Source: Nocardia miyunensis NBRC 108239
GTDB lineage: Bacteria; Actinomycetota; Actinomycetes; Mycobacteriales; Mycobacteriaceae
DNA length: 64,000 nt
Assembly (NCBI RefSeq): GCF_001613065.1
Contig: NZ_BDBQ01000096.1
Coordinates: forward strand, 1 to 64,000
Direction: 5' to 3'
In this document: positions 1-8,244 of the stretch, in pieces
Numbering within the stretch: the stretch's first letter is position 1
How the letters are laid out: each line of letters starts with the position of its first letter
Made by a program: the position numbers and the translations under genes
Notes under the pieces: model-generated
Database searches by the model: none
Told to the model about the DNA's origin: nothing
What the model saw: only the letters and a program-made list of their open reading frames with translations

Positions 1-70
1 CCTGCGCGGTTCCCGCGATACCCACGGTGGCTCCGGCTACCAAGGCACAGGCAGCGGCGATTTTCCTCAT
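1..70 (-). CDS. Exported protein, N-terminal part only
   Basis: Only the first codons of a leftward gene are in the window. From the ATG at 70 the product begins MRKIAAACALVAGATVGIAG, a typical Sec signal peptide: two basic residues, then a hydrophobic alanine-rich core. ATGs at 73 and 85 are also in frame. The ATG at 70 is preferred because an AGAGGA ribosome-binding site lies about 6-7 bases upstream and puts the Lys/Arg pair at the very N-terminus. The function cannot be judged because the mature protein is off the edge. Confidence 0.6.
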   Translation of the reverse strand, partial: MRKIAAACALVAGATVGIAGTAQ

Positions 71-89
71 CATTGTTCCTCTCATGAGA

Positions 90-115
90 CTCCCCGGCCT
101 TCGCTGCCCGGGGAG
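90..115. terminator. Short GC-rich hairpin downstream of the crotonase gene
   Basis: CTCCCCGG (90-97) pairs exactly with CCGGGGAG (108-115) around a 10-base loop. It lies after the stop of the leftward crotonase gene and before the next leftward start, so an intrinsic terminator or 5' UTR hairpin is likely. There is no long U-tract, as is common in actinobacteria. Confidence 0.45.
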
Positions 116-172
116 ATATAGCTCCGGCATCACACCGGAACGGGTCCACAGCCGACCCGCGACCGGACCAGC

Positions 173-1090
173 TCAAGGGCGATACGGGTCCGCCCGCTCG
201 ACCACTGGCGCGGACTTCCAGTCGGGCAGACCCAGTTCCGGGGTTCCGACCGGGCTCTTACCGCCGGACAGATAGGTCCACTGCGCGTGGCCGAGCTGGT
301 GGATCGTGAAGCAGGAATCGAGCGCGTGGGACAAGCCCATCGCATCCTGGCTCTGATTCACCGAATCCTTGACCAGCAAGGCCGCCATGGTCGGTACCCG
401 CGCGATCCGGCGGGCGAAATCCAGGGTTCGATCACCCAGTTCCTCCGCGGGGAAGATCTTGCTCACCATGCCCAGGGCGCGGGCGTCCTCGGCGTCGATG
501 CAGTCACCGGTGAGCAGCAGTTCCTTGGTCTTGCGCGCGCCGAATTCCCAAGGGTGGCCGAAGTATTCGACACCGCACATGCCCAGCCGGGTGGCGACGA
601 CGTCGGCGAATCGCGTGCCTTCCGCGGCGACGATGAGATCGCACGCCCACGTCAGCATCAGGGCCGCGGAGAAGACGTTCCCGTGCACCTGCGCGATGGT
701 GATCTTGCGGAGTTTGCGCCATCGCAGGGTGTTCTCGTAGAAGTAGTGCCACTCCTGGTGGTAGCGGGACTCCACGGCGTCGTGCGTTGCGCCGGTGCAG
801 GTGAACGACCAGTGCTGATCGGGACCGGGCTCACGTTCGGCGCGGTAGTCGGGGCTGCCGAGATCGTGGCCGGAGGAGAACGCGGGGCCGTCGCCGGCGA
901 GGACGACCACCCGTACCGCGTCGTCGGCCTCGGCCCGCAGGAAGGCCTCGGTGAGCTCCACGAGCAGGCCACGGTTCTGGGCGTTGCGATATTTCGGGCG
1001 GCTCAACACGATTCGCACGATCGTGCCGTCGTCGTGGGTCTCGTAGCGCAGGTATTTGTATTCGGCGGGATGGTGGTCGCCTCGCGGCAT
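173..1090 (-). CDS. Enoyl-CoA hydratase/isomerase (crotonase) family protein
   Basis: The 305-aa product has the crotonase fold signature: an N-terminal SRPKYRNAQ block, the oxyanion-hole segment PAFSSGHDLG near residue 95, and a second oxyanion segment around HGNVFSAAL near 140. The start has an AAAGGA site 8 bases upstream. Of the two glutamates used by classical hydratases, the second is present (KTKELLLTGD). The first, normally in a PE motif, seems replaced in FADVVATRLGM. It may therefore be an isomerase, hydrolase or atypical hydratase rather than a standard beta-oxidation hydratase. It is the last gene of a leftward pair with the APH-type kinase 33 bases upstream, which suggests a shared substrate. 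Confidence 0.85.
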   Translation of the reverse strand: MPRGDHHPAEYKYLRYETHDDGTIVRIVLSRPKYRNAQNRGLLVELTEAFLRAEADDAVRVVVLAGDGPAFSSGHDLGSPDYRAEREPGPDQHWSFTCTGATHDAVESRYHQEWHYFYENTLRWRKLRKITIAQVHGNVFSAALMLTWACDLIVAAEGTRFADVVATRLGMCGVEYFGHPWEFGARKTKELLLTGDCIDAEDARALGMVSKIFPAEELGDRTLDFARRIARVPTMAALLVKDSVNQSQDAMGLSHALDSCFTIHQLGHAQWTYLSGGKSPVGTPELGLPDWKSAPVVERADPYRP

Positions 1091-1123
1091 GGGTGAATGT
1101 CCTTTCCGGTCAAGGGGTTTCGG

Positions 1124-2155
1124 TCACGACCGGACGAGCCTGAGCGCCTGGTCGAGCAGGGCCTGGGAGACGCCGTGGAAGCGGCGGCCGAGCGTGGCGT
1201 CGGCCTTTCCGGCACAGGCGCGCGCGTGGGTGCCCTCGAGGATGATCGCGAGGCGATAGCAGGCGAGCACCTGATACCAGTCGAACTCGGACATGTCCCG
1301 GCCGCTCGCGGCGCCGTAGTGGGCGATGACTTCCGCGCGTGCGGGAAGGCCGTCCAGCCGGCGCGCAAGACCCACGGTGCGGGACTCCTCGGGGTCGGGC
1401 CAGGTCGCCAGGAGATGACCCAGATCGAGCAGTGGATCCCCGACAGTGCCCAGCTCCCAGTCGACGACTGCCGCCACCTCCGGGCGGTCGCGATGGAACA
1501 TCACGTTTCCGAAGTGGTAGTCGCCGTGGATGATTCCCTTGCGCCACCGCGCGGGCCGGTGCGTGTCGAGCCATCGGCCGATCTCGTCCACACCGTCGAG
1601 GTCGGGGCCCGGCCAGCCGTCGAGTTCGTGATACGAGTCGAGCTGCCGTCGCCAGCGATCGACCTGCCGGTCGATCCATCCGTCGGCGCGAGCGAGTTGC
1701 GCCGAGCCCAGGACCGCGGGGTCCACCGACGCGAGAGTTGCCGCGCCGCCGACCACGGACAGGCCCATCGCGTGCTGCAGATCGGGCGACGAGGCGAACG
1801 GCTCGGGCACCTCGGCGGTGGCGGTGAACCCTTCGACCGCCTCCATCACGAAGAAGACGCAGCCGAGCACCTGGAGGTCCTCGCATGCCGTGACCAGACG
1901 CGGATGGGGGACCGCGCTGCCGGCGAGCGCGGCGAGCAGCCGTGCTTCGCGACGCATCGTCTCGTCACTGTTGCTGCGTTTGTGCAGGGGCGGACGACGG
2001 AAGACGTAATCGACGCCGTCCCGGGAGAAGCGAACGAGGATGTTCTGGGTGCCACCCGTCAGTGCGCACACATCGGTGATGGGGCCGGTCCCGACCTCGT
2101 CCCGGTCGAGCCACGCCGTCAGCGCGGCGACATCTACCGGATCCCGATCGATCAT
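1124..2155 (-). CDS. APH-family phosphotransferase (acyl-CoA kinase-like, FadE36/LvaA type)
   Basis: The 343-aa protein has an aminoglycoside-phosphotransferase/choline-kinase fold. A glycine-rich turn LTGGTQN is near residue 35, the catalytic loop HGDYHFGN near 210-217, and the metal-binding VVDWELGTVGDP near 230. The ATG at 2155 is chosen over the in-frame GTG at 2164 because GAGG sits 8 bases before it. Relatives are the N-terminal kinase domains of vertebrate ACAD10/11, Pseudomonas LvaA (4-hydroxyvaleryl-CoA kinase) and mycobacterial proteins annotated FadE36. An acyl-CoA ligase is divergent, and an ACAD10/11-like dehydrogenase is at 6765. Phosphorylation of a hydroxyacyl-CoA is therefore more likely than drug resistance; this is inference. 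Confidence 0.8.
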   Translation of the reverse strand: MIDRDPVDVAALTAWLDRDEVGTGPITDVCALTGGTQNILVRFSRDGVDYVFRRPPLHKRSNSDETMRREARLLAALAGSAVPHPRLVTACEDLQVLGCVFFVMEAVEGFTATAEVPEPFASSPDLQHAMGLSVVGGAATLASVDPAVLGSAQLARADGWIDRQVDRWRRQLDSYHELDGWPGPDLDGVDEIGRWLDTHRPARWRKGIIHGDYHFGNVMFHRDRPEVAAVVDWELGTVGDPLLDLGHLLATWPDPEESRTVGLARRLDGLPARAEVIAHYGAASGRDMSEFDWYQVLACYRLAIILEGTHARACAGKADATLGRRFHGVSQALLDQALRLVRS

Positions 2156-2264
2156 CGACTTCACCTCGTGTCTTTCCGTATCCGATGTGTGAGCGGCGGT
2201 GCCGCGGGAGTGGGTGCCGCGGAGTGATCCAGCTCATCCGCGCCCATCGGAGACTACACATCTC

Positions 2265-2312
2265 TAGCAACCATTGTCATGAATTATTTCAAATTGAGGC
2301 GCATGGTTGTTA
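2265..2312. promoter_or_regulatory. Divergent promoter region with operator-like repeats
   Basis: The AT-richer stretch between the leftward kinase and the rightward ligase contains TAGCAACCATTGTCATGAAT at 2265-2284. A partial inverted copy, GCGCATGGTTGTTA, is at 2299-2312, so CAACCAT and ATGGTTG face each other. The first element matches 17 of 20 bases of a site at 27,926-27,945 (opposite strand). It is a candidate binding site for a regulator of the island; the regulator is not known. Confidence 0.5.
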
Positions 2313-2407
2313 TCGTTTGTCGCAGGCTGCCCGAAGGTTGCCGGACTCGCAAGGCCCGGCTGGTCGGGCGCACATCATGAAACGACGCGTTCTCACCAGG
2401 TGGTGCA

Positions 2408-3886
2408 ATGGGTATCGAAATGGTTCTGGACATGGCTGTGTCGGTCCATCCGGACAGGCTCGCCGTGGGGCGCCATGCGGCAGGCATGACCTACCAGCAG
2501 CTCAGCGACGCCGCCTCCCGGGGCGCGGCGGTCCTGACCGGGTACGGTGCGGCGCACGTCGTCTTCGTCGGCGTCAACGGCCCGGTGCTGCCGGTGCTGA
2601 CCTTCGCGGCCGCCCGCGCCGGGATTCCGATCGCGCCGCTGAACTACCGGCTCGCGGCCGGCCAGTTGCGCGATCTGATCGGACAGCTCGACCGGCCGGT
2701 GATCGTCGCCGACCCGGCGTATCGGGACAACCTGGACGGAGTCGCCGACACCGTACTCACGACTGAGCGGTTTCTCGAACTCGCACACTCGGCCGGACCC
2801 GCTGTCGCCGATACCGCGCCCGACGACACCACCGCGGTCGTCTTGTTCACCAGCGGCACCACCTCGGCGCCCAAGGGGGTGCTGCTGCGTCACCAGCATT
2901 TGCTGTCCTACCTGCTCAACACGGTCGAATTCGGTTCCGCCGCAGCGGAAGACGCGACGCTGGTCAGCACGCCGCCCTATCACATCGCCGGGATGGGCGC
3001 GGTGCTCAGCAACGTCTACGCGGGTCGGCGGATGGTGTATCTGCCGGACTTCACCCCGCAGGGCTGGCTCGACATCGTCCGGGAGGAGGGGATCACCGGC
3101 GCGATGGTGGTGCCGACGATGCTCGCGCGCGTGGTCGAGCACCTCAACGGCGCGCCGGGTGACGCGCCGAGGCTGGCATCGCTGGCCTACGGCGGCGCCC
3201 GCATGCCGCAGCCCGTGCTCGAGCGGGCGCTGGAGGCGTTCCCCGACACCGGGTTCGTCAACGCCTACGGGCTGACCGAGACCAGTTCGACGATCGGCGT
3301 GCTCGGTCCCGACGATCACCGTGCGGCCCTGGCGGATCCGGCGATCCGCGCCCGCCTGTCGTCGGTCGGGCGGATCGTGCCAGGGATGCAGGCCCAGATC
3401 CGCGACGAGAACGACGCCGTACTCGCAGACGGCGAGACCGGCCTGCTCTGGGTGCGGGGCGCGCAGGTCAGCGGGGAATACATGGGCAAGGGGTCGGCGC
3501 TGGACGCCGACGGCTGGTTCCCGACCCGGGATCAGGCTCGCATCGAGGACGGTTACCTGTACATCGGCGGCCGCGCCGACGACACGATCATTCGCGGCGG
3601 TGAGAACATCGCCCCGGCCGAGATCGAGGACGTCCTGGTCCAGCACGGCGACGTCCGGGAGGTCGCCGTCATCGGTATTCCCGACGACGAGTGGGGCGAA
3701 CGAATCTGCGCGGTGATCGTGCCGAACGCCGAAGTCCACGCCGACGCCGACGCGGTCCGGACCTGGTGTCGCGAGCGCCTGCGGGGCTCCCGGACGCCCG
3801 ATGAGGTCGTGTTCGTGGCCGAACTGCCCAGGACCGCCACCGGAAAACTGGTGCGCCGCGATCTGGTCGCGCGGGTCGCCGGCTGA
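2408..3886 (+). CDS. Acyl-CoA ligase (class I adenylate-forming, FadD-like)
   Basis: The 492-aa enzyme should activate a carboxylic acid to its CoA thioester with ATP. Visible motifs: P-loop LFTSGTTSAPKG near 147-157, the aromatic/Thr motif NAYGLTETSS near 285, the hinge region YIGGRADDTIIRGGENI near 380-395, and a C-terminal ATGKLVRRDL with the adenylation lysine. Length is typical of short or medium FadD enzymes. The start follows AGGTGG with about 5 bases spacing. It is the first gene of a rightward block (ligase - thiolase - two SDRs - acyl-CoA dehydrogenase) and probably supplies the CoA ester the block uses. Confidence 0.88.
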   Translation: MGIEMVLDMAVSVHPDRLAVGRHAAGMTYQQLSDAASRGAAVLTGYGAAHVVFVGVNGPVLPVLTFAAARAGIPIAPLNYRLAAGQLRDLIGQLDRPVIVADPAYRDNLDGVADTVLTTERFLELAHSAGPAVADTAPDDTTAVVLFTSGTTSAPKGVLLRHQHLLSYLLNTVEFGSAAAEDATLVSTPPYHIAGMGAVLSNVYAGRRMVYLPDFTPQGWLDIVREEGITGAMVVPTMLARVVEHLNGAPGDAPRLASLAYGGARMPQPVLERALEAFPDTGFVNAYGLTETSSTIGVLGPDDHRAALADPAIRARLSSVGRIVPGMQAQIRDENDAVLADGETGLLWVRGAQVSGEYMGKGSALDADGWFPTRDQARIEDGYLYIGGRADDTIIRGGENIAPAEIEDVLVQHGDVREVAVIGIPDDEWGERICAVIVPNAEVHADADAVRTWCRERLRGSRTPDEVVFVAELPRTATGKLVRRDLVARVAG

Positions 3887-3932
3887 CGCCGCACATCTGT
3901 TCACCATAGTTTTCCGTTCTTCTGGAGGATCC

Positions 3933-5111
3933 ATGCGAAGTGCCGTGATCGTCGACGTCGTCCGTTCGGCCTCGGGCCGAGGCAAAACCGGTGGCGCGCT
4001 GTCCGGCGTCCACCCGGTCGACCTGCTGGCCGAGGTGCTGCGATCGCTGATGTCGCGCAGCGACATCGACCCCGTCCTCGTCGACGACGTCATCGGCGGC
4101 TGCGTGAGCCAGGCCTCCGAGCAGGCCGGCAACATCACCCGGTCCGCGGCGCTGGCCGCGGGACTGCCCGAGTCCACGCCCGCCACGACCGTGACGCGCG
4201 CGTGCGGTTCGAGTCAGCAGGCGGTGCACTTCGCGGCGCAGGGCGTCCTCGCGGGCGCCTACGACGTCGTCGTCGCCTGCGGGGTCGAGTCGATGAGCCG
4301 GGTACCGATGGGCACCGCGCCGATGGGTCGTGATCTGGTGGGAACCGCACTCGCACAGCGATATCCGCAGGGCTGGATCAGTCAGGGCGTCGCCGCGGAA
4401 CTGGTGGCGCACAGGTACGGCCTGCACCGCGACGATGTCGACCGGTATGCCTTCGAGTCGCACCGGCGCGCCGCCGCCGCGGTCGCCGCGGGCCACTTCG
4501 ATCGCGAGATCGTTCCGGTTCCGGTGCCGGGTGGCGCACACGCCACCGACGAGACGATTCGCGCCACCACAACCGTCGACGGCCTGGGCACATTGCGCGC
4601 CTCCTTCCACTCCGAGGAGGCGGCACAGCGTTTCCCCGGCCTGGACTGGATGATCACTCCGGGCAACTCCTCGCCGCTGACCGATGCGGCCGCCGCGACC
4701 CTGATCATGTCCGAGGAGAAGGCCGCCCAGCTCGGGCTGACGCCCCGCGCGCGCTTCGCCGGCTTCGCGGTCGCCGGTGACGACCCGCTGTACATGCTCA
4801 CCGCGCCGATCCCCGCCACCCGCAAGATCCTCGATCGCACCCGTCTCGCCGTCGCCGATATCGACGTCTACGAAGTCAACGAGGCTTTCGCCTCGGTGCC
4901 GCTGGCATGGGCGCGCGAGTTCGACGCGGATCCGGATCGGCTCAACCCCGTCGGCGGCGCGATCGCGCTCGGTCATGCGATCGGCGCATCCGGAGTACGG
5001 CTGCTGGCGACCATGGTCGGGGAGCTCGAGCGCACCGGCGGCCGGTACGGCCTGCAGACGATGTGTGAACACGGCGGGATGGCCAATGCCCTTCTCGTCG
5101 AACGTATTTGA
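3933..5111 (+). CDS. Thiolase (acetyl-CoA C-acyltransferase)
   Basis: The 392-aa protein has the complete thiolase set: nucleophilic Cys91 in TRACGSSQQA, VNEAFASV, the His motif GGAIALGHAIGASG, and the second cysteine in MCEHGGMANA near the C-terminus. The start at 3933 is preferred because GGAGG precedes it by about 5 bases; upstream codons in the same frame overlap the ligase gene. It should cleave a 3-ketoacyl-CoA at the end of a beta-oxidation round. The gene is 46 bases downstream of the ligase and followed closely by an HSD10-like dehydrogenase. Confidence 0.9.
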   Translation: MRSAVIVDVVRSASGRGKTGGALSGVHPVDLLAEVLRSLMSRSDIDPVLVDDVIGGCVSQASEQAGNITRSAALAAGLPESTPATTVTRACGSSQQAVHFAAQGVLAGAYDVVVACGVESMSRVPMGTAPMGRDLVGTALAQRYPQGWISQGVAAELVAHRYGLHRDDVDRYAFESHRRAAAAVAAGHFDREIVPVPVPGGAHATDETIRATTTVDGLGTLRASFHSEEAAQRFPGLDWMITPGNSSPLTDAAAATLIMSEEKAAQLGLTPRARFAGFAVAGDDPLYMLTAPIPATRKILDRTRLAVADIDVYEVNEAFASVPLAWAREFDADPDRLNPVGGAIALGHAIGASGVRLLATMVGELERTGGRYGLQTMCEHGGMANALLVERI

Positions 5112-5155
5112 GCATTCGACAACGAATTCCGACAGCAGCCGAGGAAGGCGCATTC

Positions 5156-5917
5156 GTGGATATCAATGGCAAGGTCACACTCGTCACCGGTGGTGCGTCC
5201 GGTCTCGGACTCGCAACGGCCCGCCACCTGATCGAGCGGGGATCCAAGGTGGCGCTGCTCGACCTGCCGACATCGCCGGGCGCGGCCATCGCCGCGCAAC
5301 TCGGCCCGAACGTTGTGTTCGCCGCCGCCGACATCACCGACGAGTCGGCTGTGGCGCGGGCGCTGGACGCGGCCGAAGATCTCGGCGAACTCCGCGCGGT
5401 CGTCAGCTGCGCGGGCACGGGCCGGTCGCTGCGGGTCGTGGGCCGCCAGGGCGTTTTCCCGCTCGACGCGTTCGCCGCCGTCGTGCGGATCAACCTGATC
5501 GGTACGTTCAACGTGGTGCGGTTGGCCGCCGAACGGATGTCGCGCCTGGATCGCGACGGCGAGGAACGTGGTGTCATCGTGACGACCGCGTCGGTCGCGG
5601 CCTTCGAGGGACAGATCGGTCAGGCCGCCTACGCGGCCTCGAAGGCCGGCATCGCCGGGATGACGCTACCGTTGGCACGGGATCTGGCGTCGCTCGCGAT
5701 CCGGGTCGTGTCCATCGCGCCGGGACTGTTCGACACCCCGCTGCTCGCGGGCCTGAACGACGCGGCGAAGGCATCGCTCGGCGCGCAGACCCCGCACCCC
5801 GCACGGCTCGGCAATCCCGTGGAATTCGCTTCTCTCGCAGCGCATATCGTGTCCAATTCGATGCTCAACGGCGAGGTCGTCCGGCTCGACGGCGCGATCC
5901 GGATGGCCCCGCGCTGA
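5156..5917 (+). CDS. SDR, 3-hydroxyacyl-CoA dehydrogenase type II-like (HSD10 family)
   Basis: The 253-aa classical SDR has TGGASGLG near residue 10, an acidic residue after beta-2 (LLDLP) favouring NAD, and the YAASK catalytic motif. The insert before the catalytic serine (RMSRLDRDGEERGVIVTTAS) and the C-terminal LGNPVEFASLAAHIVSNSMLNGEVVRLDGAIRM are hallmarks of the HSD17B10/HADH2 group, which oxidises 3-hydroxyacyl-CoAs including branched ones. The GTG at 5156 follows GAGGAAGG with good spacing. A TTG at 5108 overlapping the thiolase stop would add 16 atypical residues. It likely supplies the ketoacyl-CoA for the preceding thiolase. Confidence 0.82.
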   Translation: MDINGKVTLVTGGASGLGLATARHLIERGSKVALLDLPTSPGAAIAAQLGPNVVFAAADITDESAVARALDAAEDLGELRAVVSCAGTGRSLRVVGRQGVFPLDAFAAVVRINLIGTFNVVRLAAERMSRLDRDGEERGVIVTTASVAAFEGQIGQAAYAASKAGIAGMTLPLARDLASLAIRVVSIAPGLFDTPLLAGLNDAAKASLGAQTPHPARLGNPVEFASLAAHIVSNSMLNGEVVRLDGAIRMAPR

Positions 5918-5953
5918 TCGCGATATTCGATTACCCGACAAGGAGATACGACG

Positions 5954-6718
5954 ATGACAGCTCCGACCCTTCCACTCGAGGGCAAGGTCGCTCTGGTGAC
6001 CGGCGGCAGCCGGGGGCTCGGCCGTGAGATGGTGCTCGCGTTCGCGAAGGCCGGGGCCGACACGGTCGTGGTCAGCCGCAAGCTCGACAGCTGTGAGAAG
6101 GTGGCGGCCGAGGTCACCGCGACCACGGGACGACGTGCGCTGCCGGTGGCCTGCCACGTCGGCGACTGGGATGCGCAGGAGCGCTTGGTCGCCCGGGTCT
6201 ACGACGAATTCGGCAAGGTCGACATCCTGGTCAACAACGCGGGGATGTCGCCGCTGTACCCGAGCCTGGAAGAAGTCTCCGAGGCGCTCTTCGACAAGGT
6301 GTTCGACGTCAACCTCAAGGGGGCTTTCCGGCTCACGACGTTGATCGCCCCGCGGATGGCCGCGGGCGGCGGCGGGTCGATCATCAACATCAGTTCGATC
6401 GCCGCGGAACGGCCCACTCCCGAGGAACTGCCCTACGCCGCGGCCAAGGCCGGGCTGAACATCCTGACCAAGGGATTCGCGCAGGCGTACGGGCCCACCG
6501 TGCGGGTCAACGCGATCATGGCCGGTCCTTTCCTCACCGATATCAGCAAGGCGTGGGATATGGACGTGGTCGCCGAGAAGATGAAGGCCCTGCCGCTGGG
6601 CCGCGCCGGAAATCCCGGCGAGATCGTCGGCGCCGCATTGTATCTCGCGGGACCGGGGTCCGGTTATACCTCCGGCGCGATCATCCCGGTCGACGGCGGC
6701 CGCACCGCGATGCGGTGA
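5954..6718 (+). CDS. Short-chain dehydrogenase/reductase
   Basis: The 254-aa classical SDR has TGGSRGLG near 17-24, NNAGMS near 95, the catalytic serine in INISSIA and the YAAAK motif. VVSRK after beta-2 suggests NADP(H) preference. AAGGAG lies 8 bases before the ATG. It lies between the HSD10-like SDR and the ACAD10/11-like dehydrogenase, so it probably handles a hydroxy or keto group other than the 3-position (compare LvaD in levulinate catabolism). The exact substrate is unknown. Confidence 0.85.
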   Translation: MTAPTLPLEGKVALVTGGSRGLGREMVLAFAKAGADTVVVSRKLDSCEKVAAEVTATTGRRALPVACHVGDWDAQERLVARVYDEFGKVDILVNNAGMSPLYPSLEEVSEALFDKVFDVNLKGAFRLTTLIAPRMAAGGGGSIINISSIAAERPTPEELPYAAAKAGLNILTKGFAQAYGPTVRVNAIMAGPFLTDISKAWDMDVVAEKMKALPLGRAGNPGEIVGAALYLAGPGSGYTSGAIIPVDGGRTAMR

Positions 6719-6764
6719 CCACCCGACCAGAACCTTTCCCTACCAACTGTTTAGGAACCACGAT

Positions 6765-8057
6765 ATGAGCTGGGGATTCGAGACCGACCCCGAGTATCAG
6801 CAGGTGCTCGACTGGGCCGACGAGTTCGTCACCGCCGAGGTCGAGCCGATCGACCAGGTCATCACTCACGCGTGGGACCTGCGGGATCCGTTGCGGCAGA
6901 AGCTGATACCACCGTTGCAGGACAAGGTCCGGGAGAAGGGGCTGTGGGCGACGCATCTCGGGCCGGAACTGGGCGGGCCGGGTTACGGCCAGCTGAAACT
7001 GGCGCTGCTCAACGAGATCGTCGGACGCACCCACTCGGGGCCGATCGTGTTCGGGTCCCAGGCGCCGGACTCGGGCAACACCGAGATCCTCGCACACTAC
7101 GGCACCCCGGAACTCAAGCGGCGCTACCTCGAGCCGCTTATCGAGAACAAGATCGTCTCCTGCTATGCGATGACCGAACCGCAGGGCGGATCGAATCCGG
7201 TCGAGTTCGAGACCACGGCCGTGCTCGACGGTGACGAATGGGTGATCAACGGCGAGAAGTGGTTCGGCTCCAACGCGCGCTTCGCCTCGTTCTACATCGT
7301 CATGGCGGTGACCGATCCCGAGGCCGAGCCGCACCGGCGGTTGTCGCAGTTCATCGTCCCGGCCGAGACGCCCGGACTCGAGATAGTCCGCAATACCGGT
7401 GTGTGGGGCCACGACTACGAGGTCGGCACACACGCCTACACCCGATGGACCGATGTGCGGATCCCCAAGGACCACATCCTCGGTGGCGTCGGGCAGGGGT
7501 TCGAGGTGGCGCAGACCCGCCTCGGCGGCGGCCGCATCCACCATGCGATGCGCACGGTCGGGCTGGTGCGGCGCTCGCTGGACATGATGCTCGAGCGTGC
7601 GGTCTCGCGCACGACGCGGGGCAGCAGGCTGGGGGACAAGCAGCTCGTGCAGGAGATGATCGCCGATTCGTGGTTGCAGCTCGAGCAGTTCCGGCTGCTG
7701 GTACTGCGCACCGCGTGGCGGATCGATCAGGAGAACGACTACCGCAAGGTCATCAAGGACATCGCGGCGGTCAAGGCGGCGATGCCCAAGGTACTGCTCG
7801 ATGTGACCTCGCGAGCGGTGCAGTTGCACGGTTCTCTCGGTGTCTCGAAGGAACTTCCCCTGGGCAAGTGGTTGTTCGAGGCGTACCACATGGGCCTGGC
7901 CGACGGGGCCACGGAGATCCACAAGATCGGGCTGGCCCGTCAGCTGCTGCGGGATGCGACACCGCACGAGGGTTTGTTCCCGAGCTACCACGTGCCCGCG
8001 CTCGAGCAGCAGGCCCGCGCGAAGTTCGCGGACGTATTGAGCGACATCGACGGATAG
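6765..8057 (+). CDS. Acyl-CoA dehydrogenase, ACAD10/11-like
   Basis: The 430-aa flavoprotein has all three acyl-CoA dehydrogenase regions: the FAD/substrate segment CYAMTEPQGGSNP near 127, the beta-domain INGEKWFGSNA, and the C-terminal helical domain. The usual catalytic YEGT segment is replaced by LADGATEIHKIGLARQLL. This resembles the DGPDEVH signature of ACAD10/11 and LvaC-type enzymes, which act on 4-phosphohydroxyacyl-CoAs. Together with the APH-type kinase at 1124-2155 this is a plausible split version of vertebrate ACAD10/11. AGGAA precedes the start. A hairpin at 8073-8107 ends the block. Confidence 0.85.
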   Translation: MSWGFETDPEYQQVLDWADEFVTAEVEPIDQVITHAWDLRDPLRQKLIPPLQDKVREKGLWATHLGPELGGPGYGQLKLALLNEIVGRTHSGPIVFGSQAPDSGNTEILAHYGTPELKRRYLEPLIENKIVSCYAMTEPQGGSNPVEFETTAVLDGDEWVINGEKWFGSNARFASFYIVMAVTDPEAEPHRRLSQFIVPAETPGLEIVRNTGVWGHDYEVGTHAYTRWTDVRIPKDHILGGVGQGFEVAQTRLGGGRIHHAMRTVGLVRRSLDMMLERAVSRTTRGSRLGDKQLVQEMIADSWLQLEQFRLLVLRTAWRIDQENDYRKVIKDIAAVKAAMPKVLLDVTSRAVQLHGSLGVSKELPLGKWLFEAYHMGLADGATEIHKIGLARQLLRDATPHEGLFPSYHVPALEQQARAKFADVLSDIDG

Positions 8058-8072
8058 ACACCGGTGCGGGAC

Positions 8073-8107
8073 GGGCCGTAGAGCAATTCTGAAATGCTCT
8101 GCGGCCC
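8073..8107. terminator. Intrinsic terminator between convergent genes
   Basis: GGGCCG-T-AGAGCA (8073-8085) pairs with TGCTCT-G-CGGCCC (8095-8107) around a 9-base loop; one T opposite G is a wobble. It lies 15 bases past the acyl-CoA dehydrogenase stop and between two convergent genes, so it can serve both. Confidence 0.7.
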
Positions 8108-8244
8108 TTAGCAGTTCGGTGATGTTTCGGTTGCGGACGACGATGCCTCGCCGCAGGTGCTCGCCCTGGGATCAATCGGTTCGCGCCGATGGTGGTTGCC
8201 GTGGCGACGATCCGGGCGGTGGTATCGCCGTGACGCCGATCCGG

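Noticed and set aside
2393..4186. 597-codon minus-strand frame
   Set aside because: Shadow of the acyl-CoA ligase and thiolase; no recognisable motif and unlikely residue content.
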